A stretch of DNA of 64,000 nt, taken from contig WACF01000001.1 in the NCBI GenBank assembly GCA_026192395.1, forward strand, positions 62,001 to 126,000, given 5' to 3'. Positions 53,339 through 63,226 of this stretch are shown piece by piece; position 1 is the stretch's first letter, and every line of letters begins with the position of its first letter. This DNA comes from Proteobacteria bacterium 005FR1 (GTDB taxonomy: Bacteria; Pseudomonadota; Gammaproteobacteria; Pseudomonadales; Cellvibrionaceae). Position numbers and translations under genes: made by a program. The notes under the pieces were generated by a model. That model saw nothing but the letters and a program-made list of their open reading frames with translations. It was not told the DNA's origin and ran no database searches.

Positions 53339-54349
53339 ATGAGTTGCAAGCTTGCCATCGTCGGTGCAAACAGTGCAGTTGGCGAAGTGCTCATGCAGGT
53401 GCTTGAAGAGCGACCGCTTAACTGCGATTCGATCGTCGCCCTTTCTCCCGATCCCCATGAAGAAGAGCGGGTGTCGTTGAACAACAAGGCGCTAACCGCC
53501 CATGCCTTGGACGGCTTCGATTTCGCGCAAGCCGACATTGTGTTGTTCATGGATGACCAGGGGCTGGCTGCGGAATACGGCGTAATGGCAGCCGATGCGG
53601 GCGCATTCGTGATCGACTGTTCACCCCACTTCCGCGCTGCCGAAGATGTGCCGCTGATCGTTCCTGAGGTCAACGGCGATCTGTTGAAAGAATTGCCGCG
53701 GGGAACCCTGATCGCAAGTCCTTCGCCCGGAACAGTCTTTCTCAGTCTGATCCTCAAGCCGGTAATGGATTCGGTCACTTTGCGCCGGGTCACGGTCACG
53801 AGCCTGCAACCGGTATCTGGCCACGGTAAGGCCGGCGTAGATGAACTGGCGGGGCAGACCGCTCGATTGTTGAACGGCATGAATGCCGGGCCGGACGTCT
53901 TTCCGAAGCAGGTAGCCTTCAACCTGCTGCCGCAAACCTCCGAATTGAACGCCGCCGGGCATTCAGAGCAGGAGCTCGAAATCCTCAATGAAACCAAGCG
54001 CTTGCTCGGCAACCCCGACTTCTCTCTAAACCCTACTTGCATCCAGGCTCCAGTGTTCTACGCTCACTCGGACATCATTTCCCTGGAAGCTGACCGCCCA
54101 CTATCGCCTGGAGAGGTAGGTGCGTGGCTCGGCAAAGCGCCCGGTCTGCGAGTCAGCCGCAAGAGTGACGGTGGCCCTACGCCGGTTCAGGATGCGACCG
54201 GTCAGGATGTGGTTACGGTTGGCCGGATTCGCCAGTCGCTGGACGATGATCGCGAGGTTAACCTCTGGTGTGTTGGCGATAATCTGCGCAAAGGTGCGGC
54301 GCTGAATGCTGTACAAATCGCCGAAATATTGCTAAAAACCCATCTGTAA
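53339..54349 (+). CDS. usg: Aspartate-semialdehyde dehydrogenase paralogue, USG-1 type
   Basis: A 336-residue protein of the Asd fold (LAIVGANSAVGEVLMQVLEE). Where Asd has the nucleophile in GGNCTVSL, this protein reads IASPSPGTVFLSL, so the catalytic Cys is absent and it is probably not a dehydrogenase. The pairing asd-usg and the following fimV-truA order are conserved in pseudomonads and relatives. ATG 53339 is preceded by a strong GC hairpin at 53279-53300 in the spacer. Role unknown. Confidence 0.85.
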   Translation: MSCKLAIVGANSAVGEVLMQVLEERPLNCDSIVALSPDPHEEERVSLNNKALTAHALDGFDFAQADIVLFMDDQGLAAEYGVMAADAGAFVIDCSPHFRAAEDVPLIVPEVNGDLLKELPRGTLIASPSPGTVFLSLILKPVMDSVTLRRVTVTSLQPVSGHGKAGVDELAGQTARLLNGMNAGPDVFPKQVAFNLLPQTSELNAAGHSEQELEILNETKRLLGNPDFSLNPTCIQAPVFYAHSDIISLEADRPLSPGEVGAWLGKAPGLRVSRKSDGGPTPVQDATGQDVVTVGRIRQSLDDDREVNLWCVGDNLRKGAALNAVQIAEILLKTHL

Positions 54350-54667
54350 TGAATACTTACGGCGATGAGTGAAGACCTATTCTAGATCTGCGTCTTTACT
54401 TTTCGCTTCAGGTGATCCAGCGGAAGCCAGCGTGCCTTCGTTCACACCAAAACCGAGAAGGTGGACATAGTCCGCAGACCTAATAATAAATCGTGAGTAC
54501 TATTGGGCGCGCACAGCTGCAGGTGAATACTCTTCCCTATAATTTTTTCTGGCCTTTGCTTTGCCGAGTGCAGTCGCGGCAAGGGCCAACGTTTTCTAGT
54601 GGTCAAAGACAGGGCTGTCCGCGGGCAGCCGGCACTGGGGCCGAGGAGATAACAAAAGGATAATCCT
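54350..54667 (+). promoter_or_regulatory. fimV leader with probable promoter and hairpin
   Basis: TATAAT at 54538-54543 is a likely -10; the -35 is poor. The leader then folds: GGCC (54551) and TTGCCG (54561-54566) pair with CGGCAA (54577-54582) and GGCC (54584-54587). AAAGGA precedes the fimV ATG. No gene is seen. Confidence 0.45.
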
Positions 54668-57600
54668 ATGCATCTTCGTAAGCTGACCTTTACCGTCGGA
54701 TTGGTTGGGGCACTCTGCAGTACCTGGGCCCACAGTCTCGGCTTGGGGGAAATCAAGCTTAACTCCTCGCTCAATCAGCCACTGGACGCAGAAATCAAAT
54801 TGCTGCAGGTGCGCAATCTCACGGAAGAGGACATCCTGGTCACTCTCGCCAAGGCTGAGGACTTCCAGCGCTTCGGTGTTGACCGCATCTTCTTTTTGCA
54901 GAACCTGAAGTTCGACGTTCAACTGGACAACCCCGCGGGTCCGCTGGTGAGAGTCACCACCGACGAACCTGTGCGCGAACCCTTTCTGATCTTCCTCCTG
55001 GAAGCGGAATCGCCTCAGGGCGGTCGCCTGCTGCGCGAGTACACCCTTCTTCTGGATTTGCCCGTATTTGCCGATCAGCCGGCCCAGCCGGTTCAGGGCG
55101 CGCAGAGCCAGCAGGCTCGAGCCCCGCAAACGCAGACCAGAACGCCTCAGGCGCAAGTAGCTCAGTCCCAGTCCCAGGCACCGGCTCCGCAGCCTCAGCA
55201 AGCGCAGGGCGCCGAAGAACCGCCTCGCGCCCAGCCTGCGCCGGAGCGCAGCGTTTCCTCCCGCGCCGGCATTGACGTCTACGGACCGGTACAACCTAAC
55301 GACACGCTGTGGGAAATTGCCGAGCGCGTGCGACCGAATAGCGGCATTAGCGTTCAGCAGAGCATGCTGGCCCTGCAGCGGGCTAACCCCGAAGCTTTCA
55401 TCGACGGCAATATCAATCTTCTCAAGCGCGGCCAGGTTCTGCGTATTCCCACCGAAGGGGAATTTGCCTCCGTCGACCGCGGCAGTGCGGTAACCGAGGT
55501 CGCCTATCAGAACGAGCGCTGGTCCGCCGCGCGCCGAGGCGAAGTCACCGGTGCTGAACTGCAGGCGTCCTCGAGCCGCCCCTCAGTCGCCAACCAGTCA
55601 CAGGCACCGCGCGGTCAATTGACCATCGCTGCGCCTGGCGTAACCGACAGCGCCGGGGAGCGCAGCGGTGCCGGGGATGATTCCGCCGAGGTGGAAGCGC
55701 TGGAAAACGAGCTGGCACTGACCGCGGACGAACTCAACGCGACGCAGCGGGAAAATGCCGAGCTGAGCGCGCGCGTTGCAGAGCTGGAAGAGCAGATCGC
55801 CACCATGGAGCGGCTGATCGAAGTCAGCAACGAAGAGCTGCGGGCCATGCAGTTGGCGGCGGAGCAGGGCCAGCAGGGAGATGCAGCAGCAGACCTCCTG
55901 GCTGAGACTGAGGCTGTCGAGCCTTTGAATACTCCGACCGTAGCAACCGATGCTGAAGTTCAGCCCGCGGTAGCTGCGGCCGAACCTGCACCCCAGCCGG
56001 GTGCCCAGCCCGAACGCATGGTGGTCACCCAGTCCCTGCCGCAGCCCACTCTGGTGGATCAGCTGATGGCCAATCTGTGGTACTTGCTCGGTGGCCTCTT
56101 TGCGGTTCTTGGTGGAGTTGCCTATCTGCTGCATCGCCGCAGACAGCAGGAAGAGGAAGCGGATGTCTATGAAACCGCTCTCGAAGACAACATGTTCGCG
56201 CAAGAGCAGACAGACTACGCCGCAGAGAGCGATGACTTCGCTAACGCGGAGTTCGCCGAGGCGATGGAGCTGGGCGACGATGAGCCAGCGGCCTTCGAAG
56301 ATAGCGCCGAGCTGGTGGAATCGGTCGAACCTGAAACCGGCGATGCGGTTGGGGAAGCCGATATCTACATTGCCTACGGCAAATACGATCAGGCCGAGGA
56401 AATGCTCCAGAAGGCGATCGCCAGAGAGCCTGAAAATCTGGACGCACGTCTGAAGCTGCTGGAAGTGTATTCCGAAACCCGTAACGCGGAAAAATTCGAC
56501 CTTGAATACGGTCAGCTGATGGCCTTGGGAGATGCCGCAGCGACCGCGCGGGCTGGCGAGCTTCGAAGTGCGATCCCTGGCGTGGAAGAATACGCGGGCG
56601 CGCTGCCGACACAAGAGAGTCAGGTCGACGAGCAGGAATTCAGCCTGGCTGATGACGGTATTGATTTCGACACAGCATTGGAAGCTTCCGACGATGAACT
56701 CTCTCTAGAGGGCGAATCCTCGGAAACCGCTGATGCCGCGCAAAGCGGCGCCTCCGATTTCGGCGATTTGAGCCTCGACCTGGATGACTCCGAGGGTGAG
56801 TCCGACGACAACGGCTTCGACCTGGATCTGAGCCTCGAAGCGTCCGAGGACGAGGAGAGCGAGGAAAGCGATGGCTTTGACTTCGCTTTAGACCTCGAAC
56901 TCGAGGGCGAGGATGTAAGCACCGAAGAGTCCGAGGGTGACGACGCCGAAGATCAGCTTAGTCTCGACGGCGACAATGAGCTGATTGCCTTTGACACCAA
57001 GCCGACCGCCCCGGAAGCCGAAAAAGACGATTTCGATTTCAGCGAGTTTGAGCTGGACGGTGTCACCGAACAACGCGAATCCACAAGTACTGACGCTGAG
57101 GAAGACGGTCTCGAGTTCGACCTTGATCTGGACGCGTCCTCTCTTGAGCTTGCCGCCGAGGAGGGCAGCGAAAGCGACTCAAATGATCCGCTGAATGATC
57201 TCGATTTCGCAGATCTCGAGCTGGAAAAGCCGGAGAGCGGCGGCGAGCTCGACCTCGAGCTGGATATTGGCGAGGATTTCACTCTCGAGTCCGGCAGTGA
57301 GGCTGCTCAGCCGACCAGCGCGGCAGCAGCAGAAGAAGACGAGGACGATATCTTTTCAGACCTGGAATTCAGTGCGGCTGAAGAGGATGACGCTGCCGAG
57401 CTGAAAGGAACCACGAACGAGCTGGACGATCTCGAGTTCTCCCAGCCGAAAGAGGCTAAGCTCGACCAGAGCGAAGCCGACGAAGCAGACGATTTCGACC
57501 TGGACATGGGCGACCTGGATCTGGAAGCGCTGGACCAGGAGATGGACGCGCTGGTCGGTAAGGTGGACGATCTGGGTGATGACGATGTCGCTCTCGCCAC

Positions 57601-58051
57601 ACCCACGGAAACCTTGTCGGCGCTGGACGAGAAGACCATGGCCGCATCGTCTGCGCGAGCCGATGCCGATGCCGATGCCGAGATCGAATTCGATCTGGAC
57701 GACCTCGTCGCCCGGGATCTCGATGAGCTGGAACTCGCCAGTGAGAGCCCCGAAAGTGAAGACTGGTCGTTGGAAGATCTCGCGCCTGCAAAAGCCGGCA
57801 ATGAAGAGGTGGAACTGGAGTCCTTTGCCTTCGGCGAAGATCAGGCGGTGGAAGACGAGGAGACCGACGACCTCGACACCGAGCTGGACTTCCTGTCCGA
57901 TGCCGATGAAGTCGCCACCAAGCTGGACCTGGCCCGCGCCTACATCGATATGGGTGATCAGGACGGTGCCCGTGACATCCTCGACGAGGTGAAGAGCGAA
58001 GGCAGCGACGAACAGAAGCGCGAGGCAGAGGAGTTGCTGGAGAAAATCTAG
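54668..58051 (+). CDS. fimV: FimV/HubP-family polar protein
   Basis: A 1127-residue inner-membrane protein that organises the cell pole and, in Pseudomonas, type IV pilus function. Signal peptide (about 1-23), FimV N-terminal domain (25-140), Gln/Pro/Ala-rich linker (140-205), peptidoglycan-binding LysM (207-262, NDTLWEIAERVRP), coiled coil (335-400), membrane helix (about 470-490, WYLLGGLFAVLGGVAYLL). A very acidic cytoplasmic region follows, with TPR-like EADIYIAYGKYDQAEEML, then the C-terminal FimV domain (VATKLDLARAYIDMGDQDGA). The acidic region is made of repeated Asp/Glu/Ser/Leu motifs such as FDLDLS. Confidence 0.93.
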   Translation: MHLRKLTFTVGLVGALCSTWAHSLGLGEIKLNSSLNQPLDAEIKLLQVRNLTEEDILVTLAKAEDFQRFGVDRIFFLQNLKFDVQLDNPAGPLVRVTTDEPVREPFLIFLLEAESPQGGRLLREYTLLLDLPVFADQPAQPVQGAQSQQARAPQTQTRTPQAQVAQSQSQAPAPQPQQAQGAEEPPRAQPAPERSVSSRAGIDVYGPVQPNDTLWEIAERVRPNSGISVQQSMLALQRANPEAFIDGNINLLKRGQVLRIPTEGEFASVDRGSAVTEVAYQNERWSAARRGEVTGAELQASSSRPSVANQSQAPRGQLTIAAPGVTDSAGERSGAGDDSAEVEALENELALTADELNATQRENAELSARVAELEEQIATMERLIEVSNEELRAMQLAAEQGQQGDAAADLLAETEAVEPLNTPTVATDAEVQPAVAAAEPAPQPGAQPERMVVTQSLPQPTLVDQLMANLWYLLGGLFAVLGGVAYLLHRRRQQEEEADVYETALEDNMFAQEQTDYAAESDDFANAEFAEAMELGDDEPAAFEDSAELVESVEPETGDAVGEADIYIAYGKYDQAEEMLQKAIAREPENLDARLKLLEVYSETRNAEKFDLEYGQLMALGDAAATARAGELRSAIPGVEEYAGALPTQESQVDEQEFSLADDGIDFDTALEASDDELSLEGESSETADAAQSGASDFGDLSLDLDDSEGESDDNGFDLDLSLEASEDEESEESDGFDFALDLELEGEDVSTEESEGDDAEDQLSLDGDNELIAFDTKPTAPEAEKDDFDFSEFELDGVTEQRESTSTDAEEDGLEFDLDLDASSLELAAEEGSESDSNDPLNDLDFADLELEKPESGGELDLELDIGEDFTLESGSEAAQPTSAAAAEEDEDDIFSDLEFSAAEEDDAAELKGTTNELDDLEFSQPKEAKLDQSEADEADDFDLDMGDLDLEALDQEMDALVGKVDDLGDDDVALATPTETLSALDEKTMAASSARADADADAEIEFDLDDLVARDLDELELASESPESEDWSLEDLAPAKAGNEEVELESFAFGEDQAVEDEETDDLDTELDFLSDADEVATKLDLARAYIDMGDQDGARDILDEVKSEGSDEQKREAEELLEKI

Positions 58052-58071
58052 CGATCAACGCTGTCTGTCCA

Positions 58072-58107
58072 AAAGCCTTGTGGGCGAAAGCGCACAGGGC
58101 TTTTTTT
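58072..58107 (+). terminator. Rho-independent terminator after fimV
   Basis: AAAGCCTTGTG (58072-58082) pairs with CACAGGGCTTT (58093-58103, one G-T pair), with seven T residues at 58101-58107. Confidence 0.88.
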
Positions 58108-58170
58108 ATTTGGTTGCCTCTTTGTCTTGCTACACCGCTATCTTACTCAACTCATCTGCGACCTACCCCC

Positions 58171-59046
58171 ATGACCACAGCTGTCTACACCCGAAACTGC
58201 GAGCTGAAACCGGGCATGGAATTTCCCGCTGGAATGCAGCGCATTGCCGCCTGTGTGGAATACAACGGTGCACTGTTCCACGGTTTCCAGGCTCAGAAAT
58301 TTGAAGTGGATACGGTGCAGAAGAGCCTGCAGTCGGCCCTGTCCAGCGTTGCTGACGAAGAGATCACGCTGGTGTGCGCGGGACGTACCGACGCCGGCGT
58401 GCATGCCTCTGCGCAGATCATTCACTTCGACAGTCTGGCCGCCCGACCGCTGAAAGCCTGGTCCTTGGGTGTCAATGCGCGGCTGCCCCAGGGCGTGAGC
58501 ATCAAGTGGGCCCAGCCGGTGTCGCCGCATTTTCATGCTCGCTTCAGCGCGCGGGCGCGCACCTACCGCTATGTGATCTACAACAGCCCGACCCGCCCTG
58601 CGCTGATGCGCGAACAGGTTACCTGGCAGAAACGTCCGCTTGATTTCGAAGCGATGGTGCGAGCGGGATCCTTCCTGGTGGGGGAGCACGATTTCAGCTC
58701 CTTCAGGGCCTCTCAGTGTCAGGCGCGTAGCCCGATCCGAGAAATCCATCATCTGCGTTTTTGTCGCAACCGCGACCTGATCATCATGGAAGTGAGGGCC
58801 AACGCCTTTCTGCATCACATGGTACGCAACATCGCCGGCGTGCTGATGACGGTAGGCTGCGGCGACAAGCCCGTGCAGTGGGTTGAGGCAGTGCTGGCGG
58901 CGCGGGACCGTACCCAGGGCGGGATCACCGCGCCATCGGCCGGTTTGTATCTGGTCAGGGTGGAGTACCCGGATCAGTTCGAGCTGCCGGCTACAGAGTC
59001 CGGCCCCTATTTCCTGCCGGAAGAGCTCGGATGGGTGGCTGCGTGA
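58171..59046 (+). CDS. truA: tRNA pseudouridine synthase A
   Basis: A 291-residue enzyme modifying uridines 38-40 of tRNA anticodon arms. Catalytic Asp74 is in CAGRTDAGVHA. RTYRYVIYN and FLHHMVRNIAGVL are family motifs. ATG 58171 is used; ATG 58216 (MEFPAGMQRIA) gives a length nearer to E. coli TruA and is possible. The longer frame starting at 58078 runs through the fimV terminator and was rejected. Confidence 0.93.
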   Translation: MTTAVYTRNCELKPGMEFPAGMQRIAACVEYNGALFHGFQAQKFEVDTVQKSLQSALSSVADEEITLVCAGRTDAGVHASAQIIHFDSLAARPLKAWSLGVNARLPQGVSIKWAQPVSPHFHARFSARARTYRYVIYNSPTRPALMREQVTWQKRPLDFEAMVRAGSFLVGEHDFSSFRASQCQARSPIREIHHLRFCRNRDLIIMEVRANAFLHHMVRNIAGVLMTVGCGDKPVQWVEAVLAARDRTQGGITAPSAGLYLVRVEYPDQFELPATESGPYFLPEELGWVAA

Positions 59047-59171
59047 AGCGCGCGATTCGGGAAAACTGCGGCTAATTCTGTTAACATCCCGCTTCTTTGC
59101 CCCGGATCAGACACATCCCGCATCCCGGCATCCATCGCTCAGTCACTCGCTCATTCAGAACGCATTCGGTT

Positions 59172-59861
59172 ATGAACACGCTAACGCGAACAAAGATTTG
59201 CGGACTCACCGCCAGAGGTGATGCGCTCGCGGCCGCCGAGTATGGCGCCGATGCGATCGGTCTGGTGTTTTACGAGCAGAGTTCGCGATGCGTGTCCGTC
59301 GCTGCCGCCCGGGAGATCACTGATGCGGTCGGCCCCTTTGTGACCGTGGTCGGCCTGTTCGTGAATGCGGATCGCGAGTACGTACAGGATGTATTGCGGC
59401 AAGTGCCCTTGCAGGTTCTGCAGTTTCACGGATCGGAGAGCCCGGAGTACTGCGAAGGCTTCAATCGCCCTTATATGAAGGCCTTGAAGGTCAGCCCCGA
59501 TCTCGATCAGAGCCAATCCCGTGACGAGGCGATCGCCCGGGCCCGCGAGGACATCCTGGAGCGGGCATCCCTGTACCGTGGCGCCCAAGGCATTTTGCTG
59601 GACACACTGAGCACCAAAGGCGAGGGCGGCACGGGGGAGGCCTTCAACTGGGAGTGCGTGCCAGAGAGCCGGGACATCCACTGGATTCTCGCCGGCGGGC
59701 TGGATACGGAAAACGTGAAACGTGCGATTCAGGTTGTCCGCCCCTATGCAGTCGACGTGAGCAGCGGGGTGGAGATGTCCAAGGGCGTCAAGGATGCGGA
59801 GAAGATCCGTTTGTTCATCAACAGCGTAAAAGCGGCGAATCAAATCAGTTGCGGTAAATGA
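59172..59861 (+). CDS. trpF: Phosphoribosylanthranilate isomerase
   Basis: A 229-residue TIM-barrel enzyme of tryptophan synthesis. [20 protein letters not shown] includes the catalytic Cys, LQFHGSES and the Asp in [13 protein letters not shown] are visible, and AVDVSSGVE binds phosphate. ATG 59172 gives the typical [11 protein letters not shown] start. The stop overlaps trpB by 4 bases. Stand-alone trpF next to truA is a gammaproteobacterial pattern. Confidence 0.94.
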   Translation: MNTLTRTKICGLTARGDALAAAEYGADAIGLVFYEQSSRCVSVAAAREITDAVGPFVTVVGLFVNADREYVQDVLRQVPLQVLQFHGSESPEYCEGFNRPYMKALKVSPDLDQSQSRDEAIARAREDILERASLYRGAQGILLDTLSTKGEGGTGEAFNWECVPESRDIHWILAGGLDTENVKRAIQVVRPYAVDVSSGVEMSKGVKDAEKIRLFINSVKAANQISCGK

Positions 59862-61069
59862 ACATGACAAAGAATTACACCAGTCTTCCCAGCGCCGACG
59901 GACATTTCGGTCCCTACGGCGGCCGCTTCGTGGCGGAAACGCTGATCGAGGCGCTGGATGATCTTCAAGCGCTCTACAGCCGACTGAAGGACGACCCGGA
60001 CTTCCAGGCGGAGTTCGACCGTGATCTCAGTCACTACGTGGGCCGCCCCTCACCTCTGTATTTCGCCGAGCGTATGACTCGCGAACTCGGTGGAGCGCAG
60101 ATTTACCTCAAGCGCGAAGATCTCAACCATACGGGTGCGCACAAGATCAACAACACCATTGGCCAGGCGCTGCTGGCGAAGCACACCGGCAAGCGCCGCG
60201 TGATCGCCGAGACCGGTGCCGGTCAGCACGGCGTTGCCACCGCGACGATCGCCGCCCGCCTGGGCCTGCAGTGTCAGGTCTACATGGGCGCGGACGACGT
60301 CAAGCGGCAGGCACCGAACGTCTACCGCATGAAGCTGCTGGGGGCGGAAGTCATTCCTGTGACCTCCGGCTCGCGTACCCTCAAGGACGCCATGAATGAA
60401 GCCATGCGCGATTGGGTCACTAATGTGGACGATACCTTTTATATCATCGGTACTGTCGCCGGCCCGCATCCCTATCCGCAGCTGGTGCGGGATTTCCAGT
60501 CCATCATCGGCCGCGAAGCACGCGAGCAGTGTCTGACTCAGGCCGGGCGTCTGCCCGATGCGCTGGTTGCCTGTGTGGGCGGTGGCTCCAATGCCATCGG
60601 CTTGTTCTATCCTTTCCTCGGTGATGAGAGCGTGGCCATGTACGGTGTGGAAGCCGGTGGGCTTGGCGTTGAGACCGGTAAGCACGCCGCGCCTCTGAGC
60701 GCGGGCATTCCCGGCGTTCTGCACGGCAATCGTACTTATCTGATGGAAGACGAAGACGGCCAGATCATCGAAACACATTCCGTCTCCGCCGGCCTCGATT
60801 ACCCCGGCGTAGGCCCCGAGCACGCCTGGCTGAAGGACGAGGGCCGCGTGAACTACGTCGCGATCAACGATGATGAAGCGCTCGCTGCTTTCCGCAAAAC
60901 CACCCGCACTGAAGGTATCATCCCCGCGCTGGAATCCAGCCATGCGCTGGCCTACGCGGAAAAGCTCGCCCCGACGATGGGCAAGGATCAGATCATCGTG
61001 GTGAACCTCTCCGGTCGCGGCGACAAGGACCTGATGACTGTTGCCGAACTCGACGGCCTGACACTCTGA
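59858..61069 (+). CDS. trpB: Tryptophan synthase beta chain
   Basis: A 403-residue PLP enzyme joining indole with serine. The PLP lysine K96 lies in [14 protein letters not shown]; the phosphate-binding VGGGSNAIG loop and the C-terminal SGRGDKD are present. ATG 59858 overlaps the trpF stop; a second ATG two codons later is also possible. trpA follows after 20 bases, allowing the alpha2beta2 complex. Confidence 0.97.
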   Translation: MNMTKNYTSLPSADGHFGPYGGRFVAETLIEALDDLQALYSRLKDDPDFQAEFDRDLSHYVGRPSPLYFAERMTRELGGAQIYLKREDLNHTGAHKINNTIGQALLAKHTGKRRVIAETGAGQHGVATATIAARLGLQCQVYMGADDVKRQAPNVYRMKLLGAEVIPVTSGSRTLKDAMNEAMRDWVTNVDDTFYIIGTVAGPHPYPQLVRDFQSIIGREAREQCLTQAGRLPDALVACVGGGSNAIGLFYPFLGDESVAMYGVEAGGLGVETGKHAAPLSAGIPGVLHGNRTYLMEDEDGQIIETHSVSAGLDYPGVGPEHAWLKDEGRVNYVAINDDEALAAFRKTTRTEGIIPALESSHALAYAEKLAPTMGKDQIIVVNLSGRGDKDLMTVAELDGLTL

Positions 61070-61089
61070 GCTCACCGGAACACAGAAGA

Positions 61090-61896
61090 ATGAATCGAAT
61101 TGCACGTTGTTTTGCGGATCTGAAACAAGCCAGGCGAAAGGCGCTGGTTACTTATCTGGTGAGCGGTGACCCATTCCCGGAAGCAACCTTGCCCACGCTG
61201 CACAAAATGGCGGAGCAGGGGGCCGACATCATCGAGATCGGTATTCCTTTTTCCGACCCCATGGCAGACGGCCCCACCATCCAGCTTGCCCATGAACGTG
61301 CTCTGGCCCACAAAGCCAGCCTGCGGCGCACGCTGGAGACGGTCAGAACATTCCGGCAGGATAATGTTGATACGCCCATTGTGCTGATGGGCTACGACAA
61401 TCCCATCGAGCGCATGGGCTATGAGACCTTTGCCCGCGAAGCCGCGGCCGCCGGAGTGGATGGGGTGATCATAGTCGACCTTCCACCGGAAGAGGCGGAG
61501 CCGCTCAACGGCTACCTGCAGCAGGCCGGAATCGAAAACATCTTTTTGCTCGCGCCGACCACCACCGCCGAGCGGGCCCGGCACATCGTTTCCCTGGCCG
61601 GTGGATTCCTTTATTACGTCTCCTTGAAGGGCGTCACCGGGGCGGGGCACGTGGATGCCAATTCCGTGAATCAGAAGATATCCCAATTCCGCGAACTGAC
61701 CGATTTGCCCATCTGTGTGGGCTTCGGCATCAAGAGCGGTGATACAGCCCGGCTGCTAACGGAAAATGCGGACGGCGCGGTCGTAGGCAGTCTATTGGTG
61801 GATAAGATGGGTCAGATGCCCGGCGAGGCGCCGGAGAAGATTGCCGCCGCCGTGGGCGAGCTGATTGCACCGATACGGGCGGCTCTGGATTCCTGA
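61090..61896 (+). CDS. trpA: Tryptophan synthase alpha chain
   Basis: A 268-residue TIM barrel that releases indole from indole-3-glycerol phosphate. Catalytic E49 and D60 fall at the classical positions in DIIEIGIPFSDPMADGP. LLAPTTTAERA and VGFGIKSGD are family motifs. folC begins 19 bases later, with no accD between them. Confidence 0.97.
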   Translation: MNRIARCFADLKQARRKALVTYLVSGDPFPEATLPTLHKMAEQGADIIEIGIPFSDPMADGPTIQLAHERALAHKASLRRTLETVRTFRQDNVDTPIVLMGYDNPIERMGYETFAREAAAAGVDGVIIVDLPPEEAEPLNGYLQQAGIENIFLLAPTTTAERARHIVSLAGGFLYYVSLKGVTGAGHVDANSVNQKISQFRELTDLPICVGFGIKSGDTARLLTENADGAVVGSLLVDKMGQMPGEAPEKIAAAVGELIAPIRAALDS

Positions 61897-61915
61897 TTCG
61901 CCCCCAAAGGCTCCG

Positions 61916-63226
61916 ATGCGCTTCAAGACTCTCCCCGACTGGCTGAAATGGCTGGAATCTCTGCATCCCAAGTCCATAGAACTTGGGCTCGATCGCCTGC
62001 GTCGGGTCGCGGCGCGTCTGCCGGAAATTCAAGCGCTGCAAGCGCCCCAGCGGCGCTGCAGGATCGTGACCATCGCGGGTACCAATGGCAAGGGTTCCTG
62101 CGTGGCCACCCTCGAAGCCCTTTGCCTCGCCGCGAATCAATCTGTAGGCGCCTACACCTCACCCCATCTGCTTCGCTACAACGAACGCATCCGCATCGAC
62201 GGCGAACCTGTCGGCGATGAGCAGATCATTGCCGCCTTCCAACAGATCGATCAAGCGCGGGAGGATATTTCCCTCACCTATTTTGAATTCGGAACGCTGG
62301 CCGCCCTGCTGTTGTTTACGCAGGCGGGGGTCGACAATCTGATTCTGGAAGTGGGTCTCGGTGGGCGACTGGATGCCGTTAACCTGATCGACCCCGACGT
62401 CGCCGTGGTTACCAGCATCGATCTCGATCACCAGGAGTGGCTCGGGGATAACCGGGAATCCATCGGTCGGGAAAAAGCCGGTGTGTTCCGCAGCGGGCGA
62501 CCGGCCATCTGTGTGGATCTGGAACCGCCTGCCTCGGTTGCGAATATCGCCAACGAGCAGCATGCCGAACTGCTGCTGGCAGGCCGCGAGATCAACTGGT
62601 TCCATGCCGCGGGCGGCTGGACCTGGCATGGCCTGAACAGCGCACGCCAGCCGACTAGCTTCACTGATCTACCCCTGCCGCATTTGCCATTGCCGAGCGT
62701 AGTGGCGGCGGTGCAGGCTTTTCTCCTGCTGGGCAACAAGCTGACCACCAGCAAACTCACCCGGGTGTTGCGCAACATCCAGCTGCCGGGCCGCTGTCAG
62801 CGGGTCTACTATCACGGTCGCAACCTTATTCTCGATGTGGCCCACAATCCGGCGGCGGCCGACTACCTCGCTGAACGACTGGCCAGCTTCTCGAGCCGAC
62901 GTACTATCGCCGTGTTTGCCGTAATGGCGGACAAGGACTACGGTTCAATGATCAGCGCTCTTTCGCGGGTCGTGGACGATTGGTTCGTCTGCGGTTTACC
63001 CGGAATACCCCGGGCCGCCGGCTCGGAAGAACTGCTGGCTGCAGTCGCTGCACTTGGCCAGCGCGGAGAACGCTGGGATACTGTGGAGCAGGCTTTGGCA
63101 GCAGCGGTCGACAGCACGCAGGAAGGAGACCAGATTCTGGTGGCGGGTTCCTTCTACACGGTTGCCGCAGTGCTGGCGCTGCTCGAGAGTGAGAACCGGG
63201 ACACACGAGGACAAGCAGATGGATGA
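61916..63226 (+). CDS. folC: Bifunctional folylpolyglutamate/dihydrofolate synthase
   Basis: A 436-residue Mur-ligase-family enzyme that adds glutamates to folates. The P-loop GTNGKGS is at 55-61, TSPHLLRYNERIRIDG carries substrate contacts, and DVAHNPAAADYL begins the C-terminal domain. ATG 61916 gives the family-like start; an upstream GTG at 61865 lies inside trpA and was rejected. dedD overlaps by 8 bases, as in many gammaproteobacteria. Confidence 0.95.
   Translation: MRFKTLPDWLKWLESLHPKSIELGLDRLRRVAARLPEIQALQAPQRRCRIVTIAGTNGKGSCVATLEALCLAANQSVGAYTSPHLLRYNERIRIDGEPVGDEQIIAAFQQIDQAREDISLTYFEFGTLAALLLFTQAGVDNLILEVGLGGRLDAVNLIDPDVAVVTSIDLDHQEWLGDNRESIGREKAGVFRSGRPAICVDLEPPASVANIANEQHAELLLAGREINWFHAAGGWTWHGLNSARQPTSFTDLPLPHLPLPSVVAAVQAFLLLGNKLTTSKLTRVLRNIQLPGRCQRVYYHGRNLILDVAHNPAAADYLAERLASFSSRRTIAVFAVMADKDYGSMISALSRVVDDWFVCGLPGIPRAAGSEELLAAVAALGQRGERWDTVEQALAAAVDSTQEGDQILVAGSFYTVAAVLALLESENRDTRGQADG

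Noticed and set aside
60050-61105. 351-codon open frame on the - strand
   Set aside because: Antisense to trpB; no recognisable protein features.
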